From positions 10,014-66,668 of the forward strand of contig ML986805.1 of the NCBI GenBank assembly GCA_010094045.1: a stretch of DNA of 56,655 bases. The letters are read 5' to 3'. Shown here one piece after another: positions 1 to 12,102 of the stretch. The DNA is from Lojkania enalia. Lineage: Eukaryota > Ascomycota > Dothideomycetes > Pleosporales. The notes beneath the pieces were generated by a model. It had not been told where the DNA came from, ran no database searches, and saw only the letters and a program-made list of their open reading frames with translations. The translations under genes and the position numbers were made by a program. The stretch's first letter is position 1; each line of letters begins with the position of its first letter.

Positions 1-369
1 GCTAGTATCCAGGTAGCTTTATTCTACTAGAGTACTAAGTTGCTCTGTCGGGTTTCAACCCTAGAAGCTCTAGTATTTAGCCTTTAAGCTAATATCGCAG
101 CGCTCTCAGGCGGCTAAAGATAAGGTAGAGGAGGTTTAGGGGGAGTCCGGAGGGAAAAAAGAGGAAGAAGAGTAGAAGAGGAGAGGACTAGGAAGGTATC
201 TGACAGCCTACTATTAGACCCTCTAGATTCTATAGAGGAGTAATTTCGGGCCTATACTTTAGTTTTTAAATCTACTACTTAACTCTTATATATTATCGTC
301 TACTAGGTAATCTATATTCTCTATACTATTCTCGTATACCTTAATCTATTTAGTTAGAGCCTTTAGGGG

Positions 370-545
370 TTCTAGCTGATTTGGATACTTATTATAAAAA
401 GCTCTTAGCTTATAAGGCGAACCTATAAAATTTGAGGCTTTATACCAGACCGGGTTAAGATTGTATCCTACCCATTTTACACGGTATTTAAGGGTCTTAT
501 AATATAGCGTACTAGCCAGTATTTCCTCAACCTCCTACTCTTCTA
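370..545 (-). pseudogene. Chromodomain relic of the first Gypsy element
   Basis: Minus-strand translation gives EVEEILASTLYYKTLKYRVK followed by WVGYNLNPVWYKASNF. This fits the chromodomain pattern (E-x-E-x-I-L, then Y-L-V-K-W-x-G-Y, then W-E-P-x-x-N-L). In chromoviruses this module at the integrase C-terminus directs insertion to heterochromatin. The third aromatic-cage position is altered and stops interrupt the flanking frame, so it is non-functional. Confidence 0.75.
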
Positions 546-959
546 CCCTCTTAATAGCGATAGCGGGTGGTTTTAAAGCTTCTTACCCTAGTAGAGGGTC
601 CTAGGGGTTTTTATACAGCAGGTTTGATGCGAAAATATTATATATTCTCAACCCTGGGGGTAGCTGTAGATAGTATAAGTTTCCAACCTATTCTAGTACT
701 TTAAAAGGGCCCTCCTATTAATTAGATAGCTTTCGGCTTAGTCTCTAGACTATAAGGTTTTTAGTATTTAGGTAGATTATATTACTAATCTGCTAATTAA
801 TTAGTTACTAGTAACGGTTAATAATAGATTATATACAATCTTAAGCCTTCTCGATATTAGCCTTTGCGGTTTCCTAGGCTGTATATATGCGAGTTACTAG
901 AGCTAAAACGTTCTTACAATTTAATTTATCTGTTGTAGTAATAGAATTAATAGAATATT

Positions 960-1640
960 TCTAATCCTAATTCTAATAGGGCTTAGATCCGTATAGGATC
1001 TGATATAGGGATATTCTGATAGTTATATAGGGCAGAATTACTTGTACTCGGTTAATTATAGGTAATAGAGAACTCTAGTTATTCTAGTAGAAGGATATAA
1101 AAGAGCGCAGTCTCTGATCGATATACTTATTTATAATCTCTATCTATCTGTTAGTCTCTTTATAATAAGTAGTAGATAGTTTAATCTTTATGCCTAAGAT
1201 ACAGCAGAATTTAGACTAGAAACTAGATATAAACTAAGGTCTTCGGTCTAAAATAATGGTTTCGGGCGTATAGCTAAAGCGGTACACCTATTAAATAAAT
1301 AATTCAGCTATTCCCCTTACGTTAATTATATAATAGTAGGGGATAGATACTACTTGTTTAGACAGGCGATTAATTACTACTATAATCTGATTATATCCGG
1401 ACTTATCTATAGGAAAATTCTTAAAGTTAATATACAGGTACTATATTAGTTAATTTAGTATAGGAAGTAGGTGGATAAAACCTAGGGTTCGGGTTTGTAT
1501 TAGATAAGCTTTATAGTATAGAATACAATTCCGTATATATCGTTTACAAGTAGCCTCTATACTCTTCTAGTAGTACTTCCGGGATAGTAATTAATAGGTT
1601 TTAGTAGCGCTTGGGTATACGGAGGATACTTAGTTATAAG
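960..1640 (-). pseudogene. Integrase relic of the first Gypsy element
   Basis: Minus-strand frames contain FKNFPIDKSGYNQIIVVINR and LSKQ, matching the D-F-I-x-x-L-P...I-x-V-x-V-D-R-L-(S/T)-K core of Ty3/Gypsy integrases (the catalytic Asp is now Asn). Further on comes TTYYKETNR*IEIINKYIDQ, matching the S-T-A-Y-H-P-x-T-D-G-Q-T-E-R-x-N block. Upstream, near 1640, a degraded HHCC zinc-finger region can be made out. Multiple stops and lost catalytic residues show it is dead. Confidence 0.75.
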
Positions 1641-2639
1641 TCTCTTATATAAGTTGTGTGTAAAGGCCTAAATCTGATAGGATATATAAGTAATTATTAT
1701 AGAGGAGTAGTCTATTCTCTATCTAATACTTGCGGAGTAGAAGTATATATTCCTACACGAAGGAGGCTCGGTTTTCCTATAGTAATACGTTGATCAACTC
1801 CAGAGAGTCTAGTAATATAACCTACTCCTAGCCTTCGATAATATTTAGTATAGCCGCTTAAGTTGTTATTTAGGTAATATAGGACTAGGCTAATTCGGCA
1901 TTAATTCGGGGGTGAAGTTGATACGGTCTAAATAGGACTCTCGACTGATTATTAGTTTAAGCTACTTTTAAGTTTTCTATATCTTATTCGCGATAACTAA
2001 GGATGTTTACTCTAGTATTATTTTTATCTAAAGTATATTCGATTCAGAACTAATACTAAGCTAATTCCTCGGTCTAATAAACTTAACAAGTATTAAGTAC
2101 CTTTATAGTTATAAAATATTCGAGTAAGTAATGATTAATATATACTAGAATCCTAGTAGCTACTAAAGTAAGTTCTACCCTCTATTACTTAAATGCAGTA
2201 ATAATTGCGAACAGTTCCTTATTATAGATCTCCTAGTTTAGTTCTAAACTAGATAGAACCTTACTATAGAACGCTATAGGGTACTATTTTCTGTTAGGAT
2301 GTTTCTATAATAGTACTCCTACAACTACTCTATTAGAGGTATTAGTTTCCATTTTTATTTCTAACGTAGGGTTAAAGTAGTAGAGAGTAGGTATACTTAA
2401 TAGGGCTGACTTTAATTTCTTAAAGGTAATATTATATTCTAAAGTCTATACGAAAGGGGTTATAGAGCTCTATAGTACGATAATTAGCTTTGCAACACGC
2501 GAGAATTCCGGTATAAACTGTTAGTAGAATCCAGTAAAACCTAAGAAGGATTTCACACCCGTTATAGTAGTAGGTAGCTGCTAGTTACGCAGTGCTTCTA
2601 CCTTCTCTAAGTTAACCTTAAGGCCTTTATTTGAGAGGA

Positions 2640-3260
2640 TATAGCTAAGGTATTTAGTTCGGGTAATATAGAATTCGCTCTTCTTAATATTAACTTATAA
2701 CCCTGCTTAACATAATCTCTTAAGAACTTTCTTAACGTAAATAGTATATGTCGCCTTATCTTTAGAGTAGATAAAGATATTATCTAGGTAAGTAATATAG
2801 AAGTTATCCAGGTAGTCGATCAGTACGTCGTTTATATAGTACTAGTAAGTTACTAGGCTGTTATATAATCTAAAAGGTAGAACTTTATACTTATAGATTC
2901 TGTATTAAGTCCGAAAGGTAGTATATTCCTTAAAACTAGGGTCTATTCTAATCTTATTAAAGGCTGCACGAATATTAAACTTAGTAAAGATTACTACCTT
3001 AGTAGGTCTAGATAAGAGTTTATTTATGCGCGGTATCGGATATACGTTTTTATAGGTAAGAGTATTAAGTTTACGATAATCTACGCAGATATACAGGTTA
3101 CTATTAAGTTTGTAGACGTAAAGGATTAGAGATATAAAGAGGCTCCGACTCTACTTAATATACCCATACTATAGATTATCTATAATATACTTCTTAGTTG
3201 CCTCCAGCTCCTTAATATTCTACTTATATAACGGGCTGTAACTATTAGGGAGGGGTTCTA
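2640..3260 (-). pseudogene. Reverse transcriptase relic of the first Gypsy element
   Basis: The minus-strand frame reads through the classic Ty3/Gypsy RT blocks: ELEATKKYIIDNL, then CVDYRKLNTLTYKNVYPIPR, then FNIRAAFNKIRI, and YLDNIFIYSK where YxDDI(L/I)IYS is expected. The active-site box has one Asp changed to Asn (GAT to AAT), and stops are scattered through the frame; both are typical G-to-A/C-to-T RIP changes. Order relative to protease and integrase is canonical. Confidence 0.85.
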
Positions 3261-5816
3261 TAAGGACAATCTTATAATTATAAGGGCGGTATTCTAGTAA
3301 TTAATAAGCCGCAGTTTTACTAAATATATCTTAATACCTATAGTATTTAGATAGTAATTAGAGATTTACTAGTACTTTGTTTTTAGCCTTATCTTCCAGC
3401 TCTAGGGCTTACTTATCTTTGATCAGCCGCTTAATTTCGTATAGAGACGTAGAGAAAAACTCGTTCTCTTTTCTCTTTATATTAAAGTAGAAAGTATTAG
3501 CTAAGATAAGAGCGATAATAGGAGAATAGACTTTCTTTAGATTAGGTTCGAACTTTATTTTATACGGGCGTACGGGAGCTCTAAGCTTATTTAGACTATA
3601 GGCTATAGGAGACTAATATAGTTTTAGCAGTCTTAGTAAACCCTTAATACGATGGATAGTTAGACTGTAGGACTACTAATACTAGTCCTTTTCCTATAAA
3701 GCGTCGCGTCGCCGGATATTTAGTTCTACTTCTTTATTACGTACTAGCTAAGTTAATTATATAAGAAGAGGAGGTGAAGGATTATAAGTAGTAGGATACT
3801 TAGAGGGCTATATAATCTAATTCTTATCCGTATCTAGCAGGAGTTAAAAATAATATAACTATTTAATACTAATAATATAATCCTGAGTACCTAGATCTAT
3901 AATAATAAATAGGCAGTTTTAGATAGTTCTCCTATTAATTCGCAGGTATAAGTAGATATACTAATTAATTAGGGTTTAAATTCGGTCCTGAAAACCTTTA
4001 ATAGTGATTTTAAAGGGTAAGTACTATATCGATATATATAGGGCTTGGGAGAGTAATCTAGCTACTATAGAATTAAGGAACAGGAAGCCTTAGGCGCTAA
4101 TATTAATAAGGGCGTTTAGTTGTATACTAACACCTTTTAAATATAGAACGGTAGGGATTTAGAAGTACTTTCCTCCAAATAAATGCAACAAATCGATATT
4201 TAATAAGTTGTACTTGCTTAAGCCTAGGACGGAGAGTTTTCCTAGACGTCTCCGTTTCCCACCTAAGAACTATCCGGGTAGTACTTATTTACGTCTAGGA
4301 ACTCTTCTTCCTTAATCTTCTCTTATTTAACCTCTATTTCTTATACTTTAAGGACTGTATATTCGTTTATAAAGTATTCTGGTTTACTATAGTTATAGTA
4401 ATTACCTAGGGTCGTATGCCTTTTAGGTATAAGAGTCTTACTAGGTTATTAGGGAGCGATCGTAGTAGAACGAGGTGTTAATACTAGAGTAGATTGGGGT
4501 AGTATCGGATTGTAGGTTACCTTAGATAAACTCTTAGAAACCTTCCGGTACCGATCCGAATTTATTTTAGCTGCAACCTATAGGCTGGTAGTTTATTCTA
4601 GAAGGTTAGAAATACTCCTCCTTTCTATATTATAGGCTATTAAGTAGGCGACTATAGTATTAAAGGAGCCTTTCTATATAAGCTTAAAGCCAAGGTTTAG
4701 TATCTTTAGGCTGGGGAGAATCTTATCCTATAGGTAGAAGAACTACTTAGATTGGGGTACGGATCCTCTAATAGCTGTACTAATAAAGCGAGCTTTAAAA
4801 GTTAGGAATACTTCTCTCTTATTTATCCTTAGGACTTGAAACGCCTGTTATACCTCTATCTCTTTATTACTTATAATAAAATACGATTGTAGAAGCGAAA
4901 TTATTTCTTTAGCATTCTTAAACCGATACTAGTCTAATTTAGCTAGGTATTTTAGCTCTAGATACCCTTTCGTAGTACTAGAGGTATATTCTTATACTAA
5001 CGCTATACATACACGCTCTGTCTAATAGTAATTTATATTAATCTCGAGTCGGTCTAAGATCGAGGCTTACTATTATTTAAATATAGGTTTATTACTATCC
5101 GTGAAGCTTTTAATCTTAGGTATATATTTAGTAAGGTGGGCTTAAGAGGGCTTAGGGGTAGCTAAGAGGTTTCTTACTAGGGGAGTTGTAAAAGTTTCTT
5201 AGTATATTATCGGTTCTAATTCGGTGGTTTATAGAGGTTAATTAGGACTAATAGTTCTCTATTATATTAAGTATATAATCTCCTCCTATAAAATTGCGAT
5301 TTATTCCTTAAGGGTTAGTTTACTCTAATTTCCCTCTAAATTAGATAGGTTCTTTATTATAGGCCTTATAGAGAGGGGTCTGCCTATTACAGGGCCCCCT
5401 ATAGGAGGTAACAGTTATTCTACACGCGTAGATAGAAGTTTACTCTTACTACGACTTACGCGTATATCGGTTCTAGTATAAGAATTAGAAGGTGAATTAT
5501 AGTCAGACATCGGCGGTTGCCTCTAATTCTGATAGGTTATTAATAGTTTCTAAGTTTCTACCTAGGCGCACTCTACGCGGCTTTTCTAAAGGCAATTCTA
5601 ATCGCAGGGGATAGGAAGTTCTAAACTTAAAGGCTTCGGTTGATAAGAGGTCTCTAAGATTCTATCTAAGTAACTAAATAATTTAATATAATAGTATATA
5701 AATATTATAACCTAAATTAAATTAGGTATATCTTAAACTTAGACGTATTTAAATAAACAATCGATGCGATATTATTAAAGAGGCTGTTACCGGTAGTATT
5801 AAGTTTTTCTATATAA

Positions 5817-6095
5817 TGTAACAGCGTAGATAAGATAATAGATCTAAATGCGGTACGAATCTACTTAGAGGTATATAGGAGTGCGTGGGGGATTAGGGAC
5901 CTGGGAATTCTATTAACACCTATAGGCCTTGTACGAAAGGATATAGAAGAACTACCAAGCTACTTATAAGGGAGTGTACAACTATATACGGAAGGGAAAA
6001 GGGGTAGAACTAGAGGTAGGATAAGATAAGCGAAAAGCTTTGGGATAAGGTTGTATATAAAGCTTTTCGTGGAACGATTTCTTTGTATTATTATA
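5817..6095 (-). repeat. 5' LTR of the first Gypsy element (279 bp)
   Basis: This 279-bp segment is the reverse complement of 25153-25431, which has exactly the same length. Family ends read TGTAAC...GTTACA; here the outer end is RIP-altered to TATAAT. It marks the 5' boundary of the minus-strand element that fills 1-5816. Confidence 0.85.
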
Positions 6096-6546
6096 AGAAA
6101 GAGAGTTCTTTTTAAGTGATTTAAAATTTACTTTAATATAATTATTAATAGCTAACTCTTTCTTAAGTACTATATTTAATATTTAATACTAGCTATTCTA
6201 CTATATAGAATTATTAAGTAGAATTCGCTATTATACTAAAGAAATAAATTCTTTTATATAATTCGTTAAGGAACGACAGTAAATAATAATATTATAAAGC
6301 TTTCCTAGAATACTTATTATATAAAAAACTTCTTCTCTTTCTATTTAAGCTTACTTATTTAATTTATTTTTAAGTATATTCTCTTTATTATATAATTTAA
6401 TCTTTTTAAATTAAGTCTTATTAAAGAGAAAAGTTTAAATTATAAGATTAATTATATATTTTTAGTAGTAGATTTATTAATATAAGGAATTCTAAGTAAT
6501 ATTTTTATTATCTAGAAGATATTAAAATATTATATAATAAAGTATA
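6096..6546. other. AT-rich spacer, no gene seen
   Basis: Very AT-rich, TpA-rich DNA between the Gypsy 5' LTR and the TA target site of the next transposon. No open frame or domain relic recognised; probably RIP-mutated repeat DNA. Confidence 0.5.
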
Positions 6547-8395
6547 ACGTAAAGTACTACTAAGCTAGCTATACTACTAAGCCGGCTACTTTTTCTTAGC
6601 ACTACTAACACCATGTATAAGACCTTGATTTACTCGCTATCTATAAGAGAACCTACGTATAAGATACTTAGACTAGATTTAGAAGAAGCTTCTATATCTT
6701 TTTAGTACGTACGAGTGTTATACCTGGTCTTTCTATAGTTCCTATAGTACCGTTAACCAGGTTAAGCTGGTTCCTTACTACTACCACCACGAGCCTTCTT
6801 AGATCGCTGAGGAGCTATAGATGTCTTAGCAGCTCCGTACAAAGCTCCCTTACTATACTCTATCATACTACTATACTGGATTCGCTTCCGTTTACGTGTT
6901 TTATACTTTGTTATAACCTCTAATTACTCTTTAAGCTTTATAATCTAGTAGCTTATAAGAACGTTTTAATGTAGCATTAATTCAGCTCCTTTTATTAGCT
7001 ATAAGAAGCCTTCTTTAGCTTCTTTTAGTAATCGTACGAAGGACCTCTATATAAGAGTTAATTATAACCCGAATTCTTATATATTACTTAGTATTTTTAA
7101 CTACTATAGTATTTCTAGTAGGAGTACTTCTAATAGTATATATAACCGGACTTTAAGACGTTTAAGAATAACCTACGCGTTAATAGGAACTAGTCTAGAT
7201 ATCTTAAAAGCCTTTTTATAGTTCTTATACGTAAATATATTAAAAAACGCGTCTCTAAAGGCTGGTAGAAAGCCTTTCTTATTAATATAGTAGACGTATT
7301 AGTATACTAAGTCTTATACGCGCTGGGAGTACTTTAGCTTTAATAGTAAGAAGTATACTATATTAAGTAGCTGTAGGATATATAATAAATATACTAGTAT
7401 ATAGAAGGTAAGGATCTTTCATACAAGGTAATAATCCTTAAAATCCTAGTTTAGATAGCTCTTATAGTTATTAAGAATAAGTAGCCTATATAACTCTATC
7501 TAACGCGTCTTTATATACGCGTTAAAGTACTTTAACTACTTAAGACTAAGCTTATTATTTGTCCATCTATTCTCAGAAACTGAAAGCTTCTAGTTATACG
7601 GTATATCTATCTCCTTATACTATACTAAGATATAGACACGTCCTTTATAGATAATAAATAGTAGAGTTGCGTATCTAGTAGCGCAAATGCTCTAGATTAC
7701 TATAATCTACTCCTAATCACCTAGCTAAATAAGTATAGGTCTTATATAGTAATCTAAACCTATAACAACTTTTATAAAGCTAATTATACCTATCTAGAAG
7801 CCTATCTTATTAAAGTTATAGATATTATCTTTATAGATACTATACTTAGCTACCGTTTCTTATATAAGCTTAAACTACGTGTTAATAACCTCTAGATCTT
7901 CTTATAATATCCTCTAATAGTCTTTTACTCGATTAAAAACTGTTTTAAGCTTATTTATACGCGATATAAATCGTTTAGACTAGTTCTTACTTATAAATAT
8001 CTTACTCTACGCACGTAATAGTTTATCTGCTATATCTACTACCTTATAAAACTGCGGTATAAATCCTTATAAATTAAGGTTAAAAATATATTGTACAATT
8101 ATCTACTCTTTAATTACTGTAAGCTTTATATAATTTAGTTAAGTTTAAGGTTAAAAGGTAATTCTATAAAGCTGGTTAGAGAGCTGCTAGTATTATATAT
8201 TAAAAGCTGCTACAGCGCGTCGTACGCTTTAAAATTAGCCTAAGGTATAGGCCTAAAGGGTAAGTTTAATTCTACCTTCTTAATTAGATAGATTAGCTTC
8301 GTATTGTTGAGATATAGCGTTATATACGGAAAAGTTGCTATACTAAGAAAAAGTGGCCGGCTCGGTGGTATAGCTGGCTTAGTAGTACTTTACGT
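6547..8395 (-). mobile_element. Fot1/pogo-type (Tc1/mariner superfamily) DNA transposon, complete but dead
   Basis: About 1.85 kb, flanked by a TA duplication (6545-6546 and 8396-8397). The terminal inverted repeats extend at least 55 bp, both starting ACGTAAAGTACTACTAAGC and ending in a CTTTTTCTTAG block. Minus-strand relics match a DDE_1-type Fot1 transposase: a WTNNKLSLK*LKYF block, then RLLILNNYKSYLN (family RLLILDGHxSH, second catalytic Asp changed to Asn), then LLQLLNIVYFLLLKLKYS and KKGFLPAFRDAFFNIFTYKN. Fot1 itself is about 1.9 kb, so length fits. Many stops make it non-autonomous. A partner copy in the opposite orientation begins at 55235. Confidence 0.85.
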
Positions 8396-8879
8396 TATCG
8401 TTTATAATTAAATTATTAGTAATAATTACTTCTAGCTTTTATATAATAATATAGTCTTAAAAGACTAGAAGAATAGTATTCTATTACTCTTTTCTACTAT
8501 AGTTTACTATTATATATAAAGCTAAGAGAGCCTTTATTTATTATTCTTATAAGTTAATAAAATAAGTATATATTACTAAGAGAAGATAATTATTTAAAGA
8601 AGTCTAGATATCGACTAAAAGATATATATCTATTAAAGTTAACTAAACCTTCTTTTATATAATATCTTTTTACAGCTAAAATAAATTATAAATTAACCTA
8701 CTAATAGCTAAATAAGTAGTTGTAAGAGAATTTATTAATTCTAGATTTAATATCTAGTAGAATATATAGAATTCTAGCTACTTAACAATTCGAAATAATA
8801 GGTTTCATACAATAATAAGATTTATAAGAACCTAGTTAATAACTTAATTATTTAAGGTATTCTTTAGAACTAATAAGTT

Positions 8880-9372
8880 TAGCTTATTTATCTTATTATT
8901 AATTAATACTTATTTCTAAAGTTCTTAAAGTTAGCTTACTACTATTACTTTTATATAAGGGATAGGTCTATTAGATTCGATCTAGTACTTCGATTGAAGA
9001 TAATATCGAATATTTATAGTTGATAATACGTTATACGAATAGAGAGAGTAGTAATATAGCTTTCAATTTTGACTATCTCGTATAGGCTTATCTTTTAATA
9101 GATTGCGACAGTATTAATGGATACTAGACGTATTTTTCCGACTTGTGCTACTAGAGACTTCGAGCGATTCAAAAGAGTTAAGAGAAACTAGAGAGTTATC
9201 CTCTAAAGCAATAATAGTAAAGAAAATAGCTTTCGTACGATAAGAGATAAATTTTAGTAAGGAAAGATGGCTTGTGCGCCAAATTATCCGATAATATCGT
9301 ATATTATTCAGCATAAAATAATCGCCAAGTACGATAATTTATTTTTTACGAAACGATAATTTTATTTTTAAC
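8880..9372 (-). pseudogene. hAT-like transposase N-terminal relic with BED-like finger (copy 1)
   Basis: On the minus strand an open stretch starting near 9314 (residues SLNSFESLEVSSSTSRKNTS) continues after a single TAA into YCRNLLKDKPIRD...KLYYYSLYSYNVLSTINIRYYLQ. This resembles the BED-type finger region of fungal hAT transposases, with cysteines changed to Tyr. It is less mutated than its second copy at 25560-26050, which runs in the same direction. Its right boundary at about 9372 is also the edge of the first gene island. The rest of the transposase towards 8400 is unreadable. Assignment to hAT is by pattern only. Confidence 0.45.
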
Positions 9373-10137
9373 AACCCTGGATCCAAGTCCCTATGACATG
9401 TCAGGATTCGCATCACGACGCTTCCATCTCCAAATATTCATAAGAGATAGGGAAAGGAAAATATTTGAAACTAGTGCGGAGCTGGGATGATGAGAGGTAG
9501 AACTCTTTATCTATTGAGCTGGGTGCGCGCTGGGTTTATGAGGTGCTGGCACCTGGGGTTTAGTTTTGTCCCTCCATCGGCTAATCGTCCTCCGTAAATA
9601 TTGCGGAGCGATGAATGCCAAATTGCGTCCATCGAGGACCAACGACCTTCTGGCTGAAGATAATTCTCGGGGAGACTGGGAATTGGATAGCGGATTTCGG
9701 CATATTCAAAATTTTTCTGATCGAAAGTAAAGAAAATGTAACGATAACGGACGCATGCATTAGACCATCCATAAAATTTATACAAGGTAGGTAGTGATAG
9801 TCAGAGTCGACGCCAACTCCCAGCTGCAAAAGAATGCGCCATGCTTTGATAGCAAGCCTGGACGAGCTTTGCGCTCAAATCCAAGAAAGCGAATGTAAGA
9901 CCAGCATGAAGTGAAGTGATGTTGGATATCGACAATCATCTGCCTCTATCCAGGCAAATGACACTCTATGGTGCATCGTACCGGGTCGCTCTGGAGCACC
10001 TTTCTCAACCCTACATGCGACACTTGCATAAGCATTGGTTCATTGAAAAATGTCCGCATTAAAGATCATTGAGATAACTTTCAGCAGACGAGGAAATGCG
10101 GTCATTTTCACCGTAAAATTTTCCGCCCAAAGAACGA
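9373..10137. other. Normal-composition DNA with no convincing gene
   Basis: Base composition changes abruptly at about 9373 from RIP-type AT-rich DNA to balanced sequence. The few open frames here (for example minus 9507-9785) show no recognisable domain, and several frames overlap. If the GH20 relic downstream once had its usual N-terminal half, it should lie here, but I could not find it. Confidence 0.4.
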
Positions 10138-11616
10138 ATGCAGAGCCGCAAAGAGCAGTCAAAACATACTCATGGAATACACGCATCTTCCATAGCAAAC
10201 AACCCCAACAATAGCTGCATGATCAATGACTCGACTATTCCCACTCATGGAGCTGAAGCACGATTGCGATTTGCAAAGAATCAGTATGAACGTCTCCTGC
10301 AACCATCCTTCCAAATGAAAGAGGTTCACATTCCCGCTGACGAAAATGACGCAGCACTAGGAAACGACTACATCATTTTTGTCAACTAAATGTCCGACTT
10401 CGTCAAAGCGACTTCAGCGAAGCGGATTCATATCTGGGACACCAATGAGCCGTCAGAGAATCTGACTACCTGAAAGGTATCATCACACAACATTAGCAAT
10501 ATGAGCAATCGGACCCTGTCCAGCTCCAGCAAAATGGCTATTCCCAAGTTAGCTTGGAAGTCTGGTGGGCGTATATGAGCTTAAAGAGCGACCATACACC
10601 AATTCTTCCGGCTCCATGCGCTCAATTCTTCAACGTCATGCGCGAACTATAAATTTCGTGAACGTCAAAAGATGGTAATGGAATCACGCACTCTTCAACC
10701 CTATAAATACGACGGAGCAGCTTCAACTAGGTGCTAGCGGAAACAAAAGCGCCACCCTTGCAGCCTGGAACGACAACGGCCCAGATGCAACCACTTAGCT
10801 CGAAACCTACTACCCCATACACGATGGAATTCCCGTTGTGGTAGCACGAGCCTGGTCTGGTGCCAGAGGCATGAACATCACAGCCTCAAGTCTCTCTTCG
10901 ACTCTCGCGTTTCTCACCCCTAAAGTACCGGGTCAGAATCTGGACCGGCGCATACCTGACTCTCGAAATCCATATACCGAGTTGCACTACTCTCTTGGCT
11001 AAGCCAGTTTATCGGGTCGACAAATGTGACAATAGGCAAAGGCTCCTATGGACCACTCTACACACAGACTCTTCATATCGACTCCTCGTTCACGCTCATT
11101 GGGCTAGATACCTTGCTTTCCCTGCAGACGATACAAGATATCACAACAAAGGCCAAGACGCTGGTATTTTCTACTAATGACAACTTCTCGTATCTACTCC
11201 GCTCCGTCTCCGAATCCGATGGTCATGATCCAGGCCACCCAGGCCGTATTTCGGCGAACCTAACCTCTTATTCTCACGCTCCCGTACCAATATCAGTTCC
11301 TGAGACAGTAAAGATAGAAATGAATGTTGCGAATGGCAGTGGAGTGTGGGTTGACGGTGAGTCTAAGGGAAGATTTGATATATTTGTATTCGGTGGAGGA
11401 AATACGCTCTTCCATTGGAACCAAATGGTAATAGTAGCACCCTTGGTGATAGTAAGTAGTGGAGTACAGAGTCTGGCGTTGGAGGCTGGTACTGGAGGAA
11501 AATATGGAAACGGGACGAACGGCATACCAATAAGTCACGACGCAGAAAACGGGGGAATTGCTCTTGCAAGTGCATCCGTCGCCTTCGGTATATCATTTAT
11601 ATACGCCCCAATTTAA
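10138..11616 (+). pseudogene. Broken glycoside hydrolase family 20 (beta-N-acetylhexosaminidase-like) gene
   Basis: Fragments in shifting plus frames line up in the order of a fungal GH20 enzyme, which removes terminal N-acetylhexosamines. RLRFAKNQYERLL and VHIPADENDAALGNDYIIFV hold the catalytic H-x-(G/A)-D-E-type site; then MSDFVKATSAKRIHIW with NEPSENLT; then WNDNGPDATT, a stop, and LETYYPIHDGIPVV with ARAWSG; then QNLDRRIP; then a C-terminal beta-sandwich-like part with GRFDIFVFGGGNTLFHWNQM. The last part is a single open stretch (about 10960-11616). Stops after FVN (10387), ENLTT and DATT, a stop-rich stretch near 10580, and a frame change near 10960-11000 break the rest. The DATT-TAG-LETYY stop is what CAG to TAG would give. 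The N-terminal half is missing. The family call rests on remembered motifs, not a search. Confidence 0.6.
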
Positions 11617-12102
11617 GTAGTTAAGGCCGGAGCAAATGATGGAGAGCAAGGCGAGAGTTTAGCCACATTTTCTGTTCAGCACGATGCACCAAAAATCCAA
11701 GTCCTTGAGGCTAAATGATGTCAGACGGGGAGGACTCGTGTATGAAGCATGCGCCACTATATAAAGACATACCGAAACTGGGCGCGAATAACAAACGAAA
11801 TAGTCTGTGCACATGAAGTGGATACCACAAAGCCAGGCGGACGGTCAGTTTCCGCAAGCAGTTCCCTGCATGCGGCGTAGTAGCTAACACCGGATCATCA
11901 CCACGCCATTCCCTTTTCGGCAATCTCAATCTAGACAATAGATGATATGCAGATCTCAAACGATCCACGCTTATTGCAAGTTGCACTTCTACCATTCAAC
12001 CGGTGATACAAGCCTGAGCGAAAAAGAGCAAATTTTCGGTATAAACGTACATTAACATGTCTCCTTAGAGGCCAACAGTCGCACGGAATCAGCATCCACA
12101 AC
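11617..12102 (+). promoter_or_regulatory. Upstream region of the tannase gene, with a TATA-like box at 11758-11764
   Basis: This 486-bp gap separates the GH20 relic from the tannase ATG. A good TATATAA sits at 11758-11764, but that is about 340 bp before the ATG, so it would imply a long leader or an upstream exon. No other gene is visible here. Confidence 0.3.

Larger units (their letters stand above)
1..6095 (-). mobile_element. Ty3/Gypsy chromovirus, RIP-degraded, 3' end outside the window
   Basis: Read on the minus strand this is an LTR retrotransposon whose 5' LTR is 5817-6095 and whose body runs leftwards past position 1. Stop codons interrupt all frames, yet domain relics come in canonical order: gag-like region (about 5700-4300, unrecognisable), an aspartic-protease-like motif (IIDLGTQDYIIS, near 3900-3830), reverse transcriptase (about 3260-2640), integrase (about 1640-960) and a C-terminal chromodomain (about 545-370). 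RT before integrase plus a chromodomain defines Ty3/Gypsy chromoviruses. The sequence is very rich in TpA and poor in CpA/TpG, as expected after RIP, so no protein can be made. The downstream LTR and target duplication lie outside the window. A solo LTR of the same family is at 25153-25431. Confidence 0.88.

Noticed and set aside
9507..9829. Two overlapping minus-strand frames left of the GH20 relic
   Set aside because: No domain or consistent gene model; they could equally be chance frames in the lost N-terminal part of the GH20 gene.
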